Source: Candidatus Nomurabacteria bacterium (GTDB lineage Bacteria; Patescibacteriota; Minisyncoccia; Phycocordibacterales; UBA10002). From it: a stretch of 18,441 nt of DNA. The stretch is taken from the NCBI GenBank assembly GCA_943349725.1, contig CALQZP010000012.1, positions 1-18,441 on the forward strand. Direction: 5' to 3'. Positions 1 to 6,298 of the stretch are shown in pieces; the stretch's first letter is position 1, and each line of letters begins with the position of its first letter. Both the position numbers and the translations under genes were made by a program. The notes under the pieces were generated by a model. It made no database searches. It saw only the letters and a list, made by a program, of their open reading frames with translations, and was not told the DNA's origin.

Positions 1-31
1 TTCCTCAAGGCTTACATGACCGTAGTTTTTT

Positions 32-550
32 GTGCTGTTCATACAGGTGATTATATGGCTAATCGCCTTGTACTACTTCAAAGGTAGCTGGAAGGTCAAA
101 ATCTTTATGCAGTGGGAATACTCCGCTGAGTCTGTGGGTAATATAGAAGTGAAGCGCGGAGATCGAAATCTCCTTGAAGTCACCCCCGGGGCATGGTGCC
201 ATGATTCCGGTGCCAGTGGAGAGCATAGTGGTTTCCGGACATTCTGCGCCGTTGCCCTGAATGGAGACATCCAAATGCTCGATTCATCATGGTGTAGGTC
301 TGTCGTGCCGCACGGGATCAGATCTAGTCAGCCAGCCCTGTCCATCGGCGAACAACTCGCTTTGTTGAGTCAGGATTCTCCACCATTCGTCGTCGAGACT
401 CATGGAGAAAAGTGGGACTACGAAGACAAAGTACTCCCTACAGTCACCGTCTACAAGATGGACAACCTCAACTTTTCTCGCGGGATAGACCGCGCAGAAA
501 AGGATCTGTATGTTCGCGCAGGCTATCCGTCGAGACTCTTTGAAGAGTAG
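32..550 (+). CDS. Hypothetical protein, possible N-terminal membrane anchor
   Basis: I do not recognise this protein. Read from a GTG at 32 it has 172 residues and begins with a hydrophobic stretch (about residues 2-16, rich in I, L, W, Y) followed by a basic KGSWKVK segment, which could be a membrane anchor. The alternative start is the ATG at 107 (residue 26), which has a purine-rich GGAAGG about 11 nt upstream and would give a 147-residue soluble protein. The body is mixed polar sequence with Cys at about 55, 72 and 88 and no motif I can name. A good intrinsic terminator follows 56 bp after the stop, which supports a real transcription unit. Nothing upstream is visible because the window starts 31 bp earlier. 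The frame is open and has no competing long frame, but coding status and start are both uncertain. Confidence 0.5.
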   Translation: MLFIQVIIWLIALYYFKGSWKVKIFMQWEYSAESVGNIEVKRGDRNLLEVTPGAWCHDSGASGEHSGFRTFCAVALNGDIQMLDSSWCRSVVPHGIRSSQPALSIGEQLALLSQDSPPFVVETHGEKWDYEDKVLPTVTVYKMDNLNFSRGIDRAEKDLYVRAGYPSRLFEE

Positions 551-605
551 CCGACAGCAATCATTTGATCTTTACGGGCCGGGAGTTGCCCTAGAATCTT
601 CCAAC

Positions 606-638
606 AAGAGCCTATCGTCACTGATGGGCTCTTTTTTA
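606..638 (+). terminator. Intrinsic terminator after the first ORF
   Basis: AAGAGCC (606-612) pairs with GGCTCTT (627-633) around a 14-nt loop, and the right arm runs into a T-rich tract (TTTTTTATT). It lies 56 bp downstream of the TAG at 548-550, on the same strand. Confidence 0.75.
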
Positions 639-646
639 TTGCAGGA

Positions 647-709
647 CTGGATTCCTGCCTCCCCGCCTTCGCTAGAAGCTACGGATGGGCAAAGCGCAGG
701 AATGACAGG
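647..709. repeat. REP-like palindrome (CTGGATTCC...GGAATGACAG)
   Basis: ATTCCTGC (651-658) is repeated in inverse as GCAGGAAT (696-703). The flanks CTGG and GACAGG match the widespread bacterial intergenic palindrome with ends CTGGATTCC and GGAATGACA. The interior (664-690) holds a second imperfect palindrome. A shorter relative lies at 7416-7445. No coding potential is seen. Confidence 0.5.
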
Positions 710-724
710 ACAAGAGTTTTTTCC

Positions 725-759
725 TAGAAGCTAGCACCTAGAACCTAGAAGCTTCTTAC
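725..759. repeat. Heptamer array 1, adjoining remnant tail A
   Basis: Units in exact 7-bp phase: TAGAAGC, TAGCACC, TAGAACC, TAGAAGC, then TTCTTAC. The last unit contains the inverted stop codon (756-758) of the nuclease-gene remnant. The period is strict while the unit sequence drifts. Confidence 0.7.
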
Positions 760-857
760 AACTCTATCTCCACGCTCTCCCCTGCCTCCGGCACGTGCGT
801 ATGGATACCGACATAGTCGTGAATACGTTGCGCAAGAAAGAGCGCGGATTTAGGTTC
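756..857 (-). pseudogene. Remnant of the 3' end of the beta-CASP nuclease gene (tail A)
   Basis: This stretch aligns without gaps to 1815-1916, the 3' end of the intact nuclease gene. I count 17 mismatches in 102 bp. Read on the minus strand it encodes 33 residues plus stop, from EPKSALFLAQR to ESVEIEL, with only two residue changes (V to I and E to H). Twelve of the 14 differing codons are synonymous, so the fragment comes from an allele that was under protein-level selection. Homology stops sharply at 857, where the upstream reading frame is no longer recognisable. There is no start codon or promoter for it, so it is a fossil tail and not a gene. Confidence 0.88.
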
Positions 858-886
858 ACTACGAAAAAGCGGAAAGACAGATTCTG

Positions 887-901
887 TGCTATAATGCAGG
901 A
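887..901 (+). promoter_or_regulatory. Extended -10 promoter of the AbiEii-type module, leaderless
   Basis: TG-C-TATAAT (887-895) is a perfect extended -10 element. Only six bases (GCAGGA) separate it from the ATG at 902, so transcription should start at about the A of the start codon. No good -35 is seen, as is common with an extended -10. Confidence 0.65.
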
Positions 902-1105
902 ATGCAAACGGCGAAACAACACTGGTCGGTTGATGAAACCGAACTTAAGAAGGACCCTGAAGGCTACGCTGTTTGGTGTCTGGAACAGCGAATAAACTTT
1001 GGGCTGGGCGAGGAAAAGATTAAGAGGTCGGAACTGATCAAATACTGGGATAAAATAGATATTGACCCATTTAAGCGCAAGGCACTTTCTCTAGTTCTTG
1101 TGTGA
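902..1105 (+). CDS. Small protein encoded before an AbiEii-type nucleotidyltransferase, putative antitoxin
   Basis: A 67-residue charged protein with an aromatic-rich core (YAVWCLEQRINFGLG, then ELIKYWDKIDIDP). It resembles the short proteins often encoded directly ahead of AbiEii/AbiGii-type nucleotidyltransferases in CPR and other genomes, and its position makes it the likely antitoxin or partner. It lacks the winged-helix size expected of a classical AbiEi (about 200 residues), so the pair is not a canonical AbiE system. Its TGA at 1103-1105 is one base from the ATG of the next gene (TGA-T-ATG), which implies translational coupling. The start at 902 is favoured by the -10 element six bases upstream. 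The role is inferred from context. Confidence 0.7.
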   Translation: MQTAKQHWSVDETELKKDPEGYAVWCLEQRINFGLGEEKIKRSELIKYWDKIDIDPFKRKALSLVLV

Positions 1106-1106
1106 T

Positions 1107-1763
1107 ATGTCAATCCTATCCGAAAATCAGAAAGAAGTTCTCGCACTTATTGCCGACGATGAAGTAATCGCCGAGAGGTTTTATCTCTCCGGTGGGACCG
1201 CGCTTGCCGAATACTATCTAGAACACAGATTATCGGAAGATTTAGATTTCTTCGCAGAGCAGGAATTTGACCCTGAAGCAATCTCCGTCTTCTTTAAGAA
1301 GATCGCTAAAAAAGCGAGGATACAATCCGTTGAATACGAGCAAAGTTTTAACCGAAATCTGTTCTTTTTAAGTATAGGTGGCGAACGTATCAAAACCGAA
1401 TTCACCTACTTCCCATTCCTCCGAATTGAACAGAAAAAAGAAATTGGGAAGCTCTCCATTGATAGTTTGCTTGATATTGCCGTCAATAAACTCTTTACCA
1501 TCTTCCAAAAACCTCGTTCACGCGACTTCATTGACCTCTATAGTATTCTCCAAAAAGAAAAGGGGTGGAACATAGACGATTTAGCCAAAAGGGCGCAAAT
1601 AAAGTTTGATACTTTTATTGACCCGATTCAGTTAGCTGGCCAATTCACCAAATCGGAAACGCTCAAAGATTATCCGACTATGCTAAAGCCGATTGCAGAA
1701 AAAGAGTGGCAGAGTTTTTTCATACAAGAAGCAAAGCGACTTGCACAAACACAAATGGAGTAA
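1107..1763 (+). CDS. Nucleotidyl transferase AbiEii/AbiGii toxin-family protein
   Basis: This 218-residue protein carries the signature of the AbiEii/DUF1814 nucleotidyltransferase fold: LSGGTALAEYYLEHR (about 27-41), then SEDLDFF (43-49) with the acidic pair of the active site, and later KPRSRDFIDLYSIL (about 136-149). Family members act as NTP transferases in type IV-like toxin-antitoxin or phage-abortive systems. A TTG at 1098 extends the frame three codons, but the ATG at 1107 directly after the previous stop is the better start. It forms an operon with the 67-residue partner. The module is on the plus strand, opposite to its neighbours, and lies between the intact nuclease gene tail and a diverged remnant of that tail, which suggests acquisition. 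Whether it is an active toxin cannot be read from sequence. Confidence 0.85.
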   Translation: MSILSENQKEVLALIADDEVIAERFYLSGGTALAEYYLEHRLSEDLDFFAEQEFDPEAISVFFKKIAKKARIQSVEYEQSFNRNLFFLSIGGERIKTEFTYFPFLRIEQKKEIGKLSIDSLLDIAVNKLFTIFQKPRSRDFIDLYSILQKEKGWNIDDLAKRAQIKFDTFIDPIQLAGQFTKSETLKDYPTMLKPIAEKEWQSFFIQEAKRLAQTQME

Positions 1764-1788
1764 CCTTTATTTTTTGTTACCCCACTCC

Positions 1789-1816
1789 TATAAGCTAAAA
1801 GCTACCAGCTCTCTTT
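1789..1816. repeat. Heptamer array 2, adjoining the intact nuclease gene
   Basis: Units TATAAGC, TAAAAGC, TACCAGC, TCTCTTT in 7-bp phase. The final unit runs into the inverted stop codon (1815-1817) of the nuclease gene. It is the counterpart of the array beside the remnant tail at 725-759, with the same TANNAGC-like units. Confidence 0.65.
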
Positions 1817-3221
1817 AGAGCTCTATCTCCACGCTCTCCCCTGCTTCGGGAACCTCTGTATGAATACCAACATAGTCGTGCACTCGCTGGGCGAGAAAGA
1901 GCGCGGATTTGGGTTCGCCCATCACCATGAAAATTTTTTCAAAAGAGTCTGCGCCAGCGGAGGCAAACTCCACAAGGTGCTCACTGTCCTTGTGCGAAGA
2001 ATAGCCGGTAATGGTTTCAATATGCGCATGAACCTTCACCTTTTCGTGCTTAATGGTGAGGTCTTTCACTCCTTCCTGAATGTGCCTTCCGAGGCCTCCA
2101 ATCGCCTGATAGCCGATAAAGAGTATCGTGTTTGTGGGATCGCCAAGGTAGCGCCGTTCGTGGTCAAGAATACGCCCACCCGCGGACATCCCCGAACCTG
2201 CAATAATAATCTTGGGACTTGGCGTACGTATGATTTCTGATGACGCCTGTGTGTCCATCGTGATGCGTAAATTGGGAAACGAGAAAATATCATCTCCTTT
2301 TCGCAGGCGCTCCTGTGCCTCATCATTAAAGAAGTTTGTGTACTTTCGGTAGACATCCGTCACCTTAATCGCGAGCGGAGAGTCCAGGAAAACGGGAACT
2401 TTTGGAATTTTGCCTTGCGCCAAGAGGTCGTCCATTTCATACAGTAGCACCTGCGTTTTCTCCAGCGAAAAACACGGAATAAGGAGCACACCGCCACGCG
2501 CGACCGAAGCCGAAATAACCTCGGCGAGGCGTTCCTTGCGCCTCTCGCCCCCTTCGTGATTGCGGTCACCGTAGACGCTCTCCATCACCATATAGGTGGC
2601 ATCCGTTATGGCTTCAGCTGGTTTAAGAAGTGGGGTCGGGGTATTACCTAAATCCCCAGTAAAAACTATCTTGCGGGTGTCTTCCTGTCCGCTTTTGTCT
2701 GCGTCATGTCCGCGCCTGTCCGCGTTTATCTCAAACATAGCCGAGCCCAGAATATGCCCACTGTCTTTCATCACCACCTCAAACTCCCCTGCCGGAAACG
2801 GCTGGTGGTACTCCCTCGTCTCCCAGAGCGAGAAGGCTTCCTCAATATCTTTTTCATCGTACATCGGTTCCTCACCCTGCGGAAGTTCGGAGCGGAGCAC
2901 CGAAAACGCATCGGGGAGCATCAGCCGGGAGAGGTCAAGCGTCTGCGGAGTACTGATAATCTTTCCTTTAAAACCGTCTCGCACGAGCTTTGGGATACGC
3001 CCCACATGGTCAATGTGCGCATGCGTAACAAGGAGGAAGTCTATCGACGCAGGGTCGTAGGCAAACGGTTCTTTATTAAGGTCTCCGGCAAACTTCTCCC
3101 CTTGTATCAGACCGCAATCAATAAGGAGCTTGCTGTGCTCACCCGATAGCATAAAGTTGGAGCCTGTCACGCTCCCCACCCCGCCATAAAACGAAAGAGT
3201 TGCGTTATGCCTCTGTTCCAT
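1815..3221 (-). CDS. Beta-CASP metallo-beta-lactamase-fold ribonuclease (CPSF/Ysh1-like)
   Basis: A 468-residue zinc-dependent RNA nuclease. The metallo-beta-lactamase core shows YGGVGSVTGSNF (12-23), HAHIDH (67-72), DSGHILGSAMFEI and FTGDLG. The beta-CASP part shows GSGMSAGGRI and HERRYL followed by VHAHIETITGYSSHKD, which carries the C-terminal metal-ligand histidines. This is the bacterial YSH1/CPSF73-like class that processes RNA, not a drug-hydrolysing lactamase. The frame can be extended 15 codons to 3266, but the ATG at 3221 matches the usual N-terminus. That start overlaps the end of the upstream membrane-protein gene by 17 bp, so translation is probably coupled; no Shine-Dalgarno is evident. 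The last 34 codons, stop included, have a diverged duplicate at 756-857, and an AbiEii-type module sits just past its stop. Confidence 0.92.
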   Translation of the reverse strand: MEQRHNATLSFYGGVGSVTGSNFMLSGEHSKLLIDCGLIQGEKFAGDLNKEPFAYDPASIDFLLVTHAHIDHVGRIPKLVRDGFKGKIISTPQTLDLSRLMLPDAFSVLRSELPQGEEPMYDEKDIEEAFSLWETREYHQPFPAGEFEVVMKDSGHILGSAMFEINADRRGHDADKSGQEDTRKIVFTGDLGNTPTPLLKPAEAITDATYMVMESVYGDRNHEGGERRKERLAEVISASVARGGVLLIPCFSLEKTQVLLYEMDDLLAQGKIPKVPVFLDSPLAIKVTDVYRKYTNFFNDEAQERLRKGDDIFSFPNLRITMDTQASSEIIRTPSPKIIIAGSGMSAGGRILDHERRYLGDPTNTILFIGYQAIGGLGRHIQEGVKDLTIKHEKVKVHAHIETITGYSSHKDSEHLVEFASAGADSFEKIFMVMGEPKSALFLAQRVHDYVGIHTEVPEAGESVEIEL

Positions 3222-3618
3222 GGGACATATACTTACGATTAAAAAATTTAAATGCCACGATTCCACCCAAAAAGTCTAGGATGACATCAAGAATCGTATC
3301 GAGCCAGTACCCTTCCACACTCCACGTGTGTCCGAGTACCCGCTCAAAGACCTCCCATCCAATGCCGATGGTCAAAACGGAGACGCCTACGAAATAGAAC
3401 ACACGGGTACGTGCGGGTATGCGGGGAGTACCGAAATATCCTGAAAAGAAGCGGAGCCACAGCGAGAGAAGGCCAATAAACACTCCGCCGAGGAAATGCA
3501 AGATAATGTCATACCACCAAAACGTCCAATATAAGTGAAAAGATATCGCCAGAAGATGCATCACGGCTATAACGCACACAAGTACGGCAAGAACGCGAAG
3601 TAGATAATCTCTGGACAT
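3205..3618 (-). CDS. Small polytopic membrane protein (VanZ/DUF2238-like)
   Basis: A 137-residue protein with about four hydrophobic segments (roughly residues 5-28, 36-58, 70-88 and 107-125). Polar residues recur at helix edges: YDIILHFLGG in the second segment, GWEVFER before the third loop, and DTILDVILDFLGG in the last helix. The pattern of Asp/His/Glu within paired membrane helices resembles the VanZ-like or DUF2238 (YjdF) membrane families, but I cannot decide between them. It is encoded first in a two-gene operon: its 3' end overlaps the start of the beta-CASP nuclease gene by 17 bp. A heptamer array (3624-3665) begins just upstream of its ATG. The function is unknown. Confidence 0.7.
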   Translation of the reverse strand: MSRDYLLRVLAVLVCVIAVMHLLAISFHLYWTFWWYDIILHFLGGVFIGLLSLWLRFFSGYFGTPRIPARTRVFYFVGVSVLTIGIGWEVFERVLGHTWSVEGYWLDTILDVILDFLGGIVAFKFFNRKYMSHGTEA

Positions 3619-3623
3619 AGCAG

Positions 3624-3665
3624 TAAGTATAACCTATAACTCATTACTGAAAACTAGATAACGAA
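3624..3665. repeat. Heptamer array 3
   Basis: Units TAAGTAT, AACCTAT, AACTCAT, TACTGAA, AACTAGA, TAACGAA in 7-bp phase. It lies between the start of the membrane-protein gene and the terminator of the predicted RNA gene. Confidence 0.55.
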
Positions 3666-3667
3666 TG

Positions 3668-3837
3668 GACATCAAAAAACTCCGCTTTGGGAGTTCTTTG
3701 ATGGTTACTCGGATGTTCCCTAGAACGAATCCAGGTGGGTGTTCTCAACTGCATATAAGGGAACCACTGAAGGCTCTCCAGTGTGCAATGATTCGAACTC
3801 CCTAAAAATTGTTATAGAGGTAACATCTCAAGTAACC
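3668..3837 (-). ncRNA. Predicted stand-alone structured RNA, class unknown (6S-like end stem)
   Basis: The minus strand shows a promoter, a foldable RNA and a terminator in the right order. The 5' end GGTTACTTGAGATGTTACC can pair with the 3' segment AGGGAACATCCGAGTAACC to form a long closing stem (7 bp perfect, then 5 bp ATGTT/AACAT after a small bulge). Inside are a CACTG/CAGTG hairpin (3784-3766 region) and a competing helix, GTTCCCT...AGGGAAC with AGAAC/GTTCT nested, which uses part of the same 3' strand and could be an alternative fold. The size (about 170 nt) and the closing stem recall 6S RNA, but I do not see enough conserved central-bubble sequence to name it. No ORF with support lies here. 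Heptamer arrays flank it on both sides. Confidence 0.5.
3670..3703 (-). terminator. Terminator of the predicted structured RNA
   Basis: A 14-bp inverted repeat with one mismatch (3670-3683 against 3690-3703) and a 6-nt loop. On the minus strand the inner arm pair AACTCC/GGAGTT is followed directly by a T6 run (plus-strand A-run 3674-3679), the form of an intrinsic terminator. The plus strand has only a short T run, so minus is the likelier direction. Confidence 0.65.
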
Positions 3838-3881
3838 TGTCCTAAGTATACAGGTGACCTATAACCTGTGACAAGTGACTG
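3833..3881. repeat. Heptamer array 4
   Basis: Units TAACCTG, TCCTAAG, TATACAG, GTGACCT, ATAACCT, GTGACAA, GTGACTG in 7-bp phase. It overlaps the promoter and first bases of the predicted RNA gene. Confidence 0.6.
3845..3874 (-). promoter_or_regulatory. Promoter of the predicted structured RNA
   Basis: On the minus strand TTGTCA (3874-3869), an 18-bp spacer and TATACT (3850-3845), each 5/6 to the sigma-70 consensus. The predicted start, about 3838, falls at the first base pair of the RNA closing stem. The elements lie in a heptamer array, so chance match is possible. Confidence 0.5.
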
Positions 3882-3894
3882 GGACCCGTACCAA

Positions 3895-3922
3895 CAAAAA
3901 GAGCCTTGGTAGGCCCTCTTGT
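3895..3922 (-). terminator. Intrinsic terminator of ndk
   Basis: On the minus strand AAGAGGGCC - TACCA - AGGCTCTT pairs with a 2-nt bulge and is followed by a T-run and G. It begins 6 bp after the ndk stop codon. Confidence 0.7.
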
Positions 3923-3927
3923 TCCAG

Positions 3928-4533
3928 TTATTCCAACAGCCCGTCCAGGTTTACGTCGTAGAGAATCTGCTCCTGCACGAGGCGGTAGTTGATGAGTTCT
4001 TCAGGATTGAACCAGTGTTTGATTTCGTTGTTTGCTTCGTCTACCGAGCCTGACGCATGAATGAGGTTGCGCACTGCCCTGCCGTCGGTGTCCGCCATCT
4101 GATAGGAATCAACCACAAAGTCTCCGCGAATGGTGCCAACGTCCGAGGTGAGCGGTTCGGTCCCACCGGTAACCTTGCGCACAATTTTAACCGCGTGCGC
4201 TCCCTGCCACACCATCGCGACCACGGGGCCCGAGGTCATATATTTCTGAAGCGAGTCAATCACTTTGTCGCCAAGTACGAGCGGGTCCATAGACGGAGGT
4301 GTGAGTCCTTTCTTCTGATAAGCCTCAATGGATTTCTCCCCGACAATCCGCTTCCAGTTCGGGTCAAGATTGTAGTGGGTCTTGATGTGACTCGCGGTCG
4401 GAACAAGAAGCTTCATTCCCACGAGCTTAAGACCAAGGCGCTCATAGCGCTTGATAATTTCTCCGGCGAGTGTTCGCTGAAGTCCGTCCGGCTTGATAAC
4501 GACGAGTGTGCGTTCTGATTTGATGTGAGCCAT
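3928..4533 (-). CDS. ndk: Nucleoside diphosphate kinase, extended form
   Basis: Transfers the gamma-phosphate from ATP to other nucleoside diphosphates through a phosphohistidine. With the ATG at 4533 it has 201 residues. Visible signatures are RTLVVIKPDG (8-17, with the nucleotide-binding Lys14), GTIRGDF (133-139) and the active-site NLIHASGS with His159, a variant of the usual N-x-x-H-G-S-D. Standard bacterial enzymes have about 140-150 residues. The extra length is mainly an insertion around residues 57-95 and a longer C-terminal tail, a form I associate with some CPR and archaeal-type enzymes. An open extension to 4620 has no motif and runs through the promoter. The gene has its own promoter (4592-4620) and terminator (3895-3922), so it is monocistronic. 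Purine-biased heptamers occupy its leader. Confidence 0.93.
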   Translation of the reverse strand: MAHIKSERTLVVIKPDGLQRTLAGEIIKRYERLGLKLVGMKLLVPTASHIKTHYNLDPNWKRIVGEKSIEAYQKKGLTPPSMDPLVLGDKVIDSLQKYMTSGPVVAMVWQGAHAVKIVRKVTGGTEPLTSDVGTIRGDFVVDSYQMADTDGRAVRNLIHASGSVDEANNEIKHWFNPEELINYRLVQEQILYDVNLDGLLE

Positions 4534-4535
4534 AT

Positions 4536-4577
4536 GAAGAAAGTAAGTAGCTAGTAGTAAGTAGAACGTAGAAAGAC
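4536..4577. repeat. Heptamer array 5, in the ndk leader
   Basis: Units GAAGAAA, GTAAGTA, GCTAGTA, GTAAGTA, GAACGTA, GAAAGAC in 7-bp phase, beginning 2 bp upstream of the ndk ATG. Confidence 0.6.
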
Positions 4578-4591
4578 GTCTAACGCGCCCT

Positions 4592-4620
4592 ATCGTAGCA
4601 AATATCGGCTCAAAAGCCAA
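4592..4620 (-). promoter_or_regulatory. Promoter of ndk
   Basis: On the minus strand TTGGCT (4620-4615), a 17-bp spacer and an extended -10, TG-C-TACGAT (hexamer 4597-4592). The predicted start, near 4585, leaves a leader of about 50 nt that consists of the heptamer array. Confidence 0.45.
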
Positions 4621-4634
4621 TCAGAGGAGAGCGT

Positions 4635-5564
4635 TTATAATTCTTCGCGAATCTTACCCAAAGAGTTCATCGCTTCATTATTCCACCAGGCAAAGTACTC
4701 TTTATTCCCGTCACTCAATTTCTTGGTAATGTCACGTTTTGCGTAGTCAATACTTGCTTTCAAGTTATCTACGACGCGCCCAAGAAGTTCACTCGCTTTT
4801 GGGTTCTTCTTAAGAGCACTGACAGCGTCTTTTGCAACCTCCCAGTGTTTCCAATATACCTCTTCCGCGGAGTCGGTGTGCCACCTGCTCGGACCGAAAT
4901 TCCTCCCCCCGACTTCAGCAAGTAGTCCCTCTTTTTCCACAAGTAACTGCTCACGTAGATATCCTTTTTTTGAGACTTCAAGATACCGTTTTAATTTGGA
5001 AACAACGTCAACACAACCTGTTGCACCTTCTCCATCGAGGCGCTTGTATTCAGAGATAATCTTGCTTGCATTTCCGAATAGCTCTAGGGCCCTATCATCT
5101 TCGCCGTTTTCCAGGTCGTATTGCTCTGCAAGCTGGAGGGCAAGGTCTTCGGCAACACGAATAAGACCTTGACGTTGCTCTTCAGACAGTTTGTCGCCGG
5201 TAAGTGAGCCTAGATAGGAAAGAAACTTTGCTCCGTTACCGATATTTACACGCAAAACGGACGGGAAATCAGCACCTTCCTTGTCTGAAGAGGCGACAAA
5301 ACCACCGCTTCGTATTCGTTCAAGAGATAAACCACTTTTCGCGAGCAATTCGCGCGTCCTTCGCTCGATTTCAGCAAAAGAAATTTGCTGTTCTCCGTCA
5401 GAGCCTTGGCTTTTACCATCTTCTTCAGATTCATCTTTTGTAAGATGGCGCCCAGCAATACTACCAAGACTGAAGTGACGATTATAGATATCCAGCCAAC
5501 GTGCCAGTTCTCCTAGGTCAACGTTGCTCAAATTCTCATTTTCTTGTGGAAGTCTTTCTGACAT
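4635..5564 (-). CDS. Hypothetical protein, mostly helical, second gene of a pair
   Basis: A 309-residue protein that I do not recognise. It is acidic and rich in E, K, L and S with no signal peptide or membrane segment. The N-terminal part (1-60) is low in hydrophobics, with a polar DESEEDGKSQGSDGEQQ linker at about 44-60. The middle and C-terminal parts read as amphipathic helices, for example EEQRQGLIRVAEDLALQLAEQY and SKLKRYLEVSKKGYLREQ. Tryptophans cluster near 229-244 and 289-290. The protein ends LGKIREEL; the upstream gene ends with a similar LRKVREEL before four extra residues. The start ATG lies 13 bp after the upstream stop, so the two form an operon. No function can be given. Confidence 0.7.
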   Translation of the reverse strand: MSERLPQENENLSNVDLGELARWLDIYNRHFSLGSIAGRHLTKDESEEDGKSQGSDGEQQISFAEIERRTRELLAKSGLSLERIRSGGFVASSDKEGADFPSVLRVNIGNGAKFLSYLGSLTGDKLSEEQRQGLIRVAEDLALQLAEQYDLENGEDDRALELFGNASKIISEYKRLDGEGATGCVDVVSKLKRYLEVSKKGYLREQLLVEKEGLLAEVGGRNFGPSRWHTDSAEEVYWKHWEVAKDAVSALKKNPKASELLGRVVDNLKASIDYAKRDITKKLSDGNKEYFAWWNNEAMNSLGKIREEL

Positions 5565-5577
5565 GTTTTGGTTCCAA

Positions 5578-6249
5578 TTATCCGGTGCGGCTCAATTCTT
5601 CGCGAACTTTTCGCAAAGCTTCCTGGTCAATTTCAGATTGCTTTCTTGATTTTCCTTCTTTGAGAATCCTAAATGCGTCCTTTGGATCCAAGTACTTCCG
5701 CTGTTCCTTGTTCCAACCAAAATCCGCGAGTTGCTGTTCCATATCGCGACTAACGAATATCGGGATTCCACTGTCGGCAATCTTCTCGTCCGGTTGATGT
5801 CCAGAATTTTCCTTTTCCTTCATGGACTCCGCCAGATTGTTTGCTCCTTCCATCCCTTTTGTAACGGTATAGGTGAGTGTGTGCTTCACATCATCAAGCT
5901 TGAATGAAAATTCAAGATCTGGATGTTTGTCTGCTATTTCCTTACACGCTTTCATTAATCCATTTTGCGTAAGCTCCATGTCCATCAAGGAATTGATGAG
6001 TACAGGCCTCGGCAACTCAGCAGTAGACTCGGGATTGAGCGAACCATCAGGCTTAAGAGCGATGGTCTCAGAGAGCGACATCTGTTTTGCAAGCATTCGA
6101 TTTAACCAATCTACGCTCGGATCCATGACATTTTCATGCAATTTGCCGTTCGGAATAAACGCGCCACCCCCTGGCTTCATCCGCTTTTGTTGCCGTAGCT
6201 CCTCACTTTCAGGAGTCTCGCTTCTTGTCACAGGCATTTCTCGTATCAT
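5578..6249 (-). CDS. Hypothetical protein, first gene of a pair
   Basis: A 223-residue soluble protein with no family that I recognise. The first 35 residues are charged and probably disordered. The middle (about 75-135) could be a small alpha/beta domain (LMDMELTQNGLMKACKEIA, then DLEFSFKLDDVKHTLTYTVTKG). The C-terminal part contains NKEQRKYLDPKDAFRILKEG and ends with KVREELSRTG. An alternative ATG at 6237 removes four residues. A purine-rich GAGAAG lies upstream of the ATG at 6249, and a TATAAA-like -10 lies about 14 bp further upstream on the minus strand. It is probably co-transcribed with the gene at 4635-5564. It sits just beyond remnant tail C and its heptamer array, so in the nested-insertion model it is the original downstream neighbour of the ATPase gene. 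Confidence 0.68.
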   Translation of the reverse strand: MIREMPVTRSETPESEELRQQKRMKPGGGAFIPNGKLHENVMDPSVDWLNRMLAKQMSLSETIALKPDGSLNPESTAELPRPVLINSLMDMELTQNGLMKACKEIADKHPDLEFSFKLDDVKHTLTYTVTKGMEGANNLAESMKEKENSGHQPDEKIADSGIPIFVSRDMEQQLADFGWNKEQRKYLDPKDAFRILKEGKSRKQSEIDQEALRKVREELSRTG

Positions 6250-6270
6250 AGATTTCTTCTCTTTTTATAC

Positions 6271-6298
6271 TAACTACTTTCTACGTACTACTAACTAT
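6271..6298. repeat. Heptamer array 6, adjoining remnant tail C
   Basis: Units TAACTAC, TTTCTAC, GTACTAC, TAACTAT in 7-bp phase. The last unit contains the inverted stop codon (6295-6297) of tail C. Confidence 0.7.

Noticed and set aside
510..734. Open frame overlapping the end of the first ORF
   Set aside because: It runs through the terminator hairpin and the REP-like palindrome and has no family resemblance.
795..995. Open frame across remnant tail A and the small antitoxin-like gene
   Set aside because: It is out of frame with both the remnant and the 67-residue gene, and crosses the extended -10 promoter.
1761..1788. Possible terminator after the AbiEii-type gene
   Set aside because: GTAAC/GTTAC pairs only weakly with a T-run in the loop and unpaired bases before the outer arm; too poor to call.
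725..1816. Heptamer arrays as CRISPR or iterons
   Set aside because: There are no spacers, the units are 7 bp and degenerate, and they lie at gene ends, often covering stop codons; no replication initiator gene is nearby.
2596..3149. Long plus-strand frames opposite the nuclease gene
   Set aside because: They are antisense shadows of a gene with complete metallo-beta-lactamase and beta-CASP motifs.
3780..3800. GGGAGTTCGAATC on the minus strand, which looks like a tRNA T-loop
   Set aside because: The bases around it do not form a T stem, and no acceptor stem, anticodon arm or CCA can be placed; it belongs to the predicted structured RNA.
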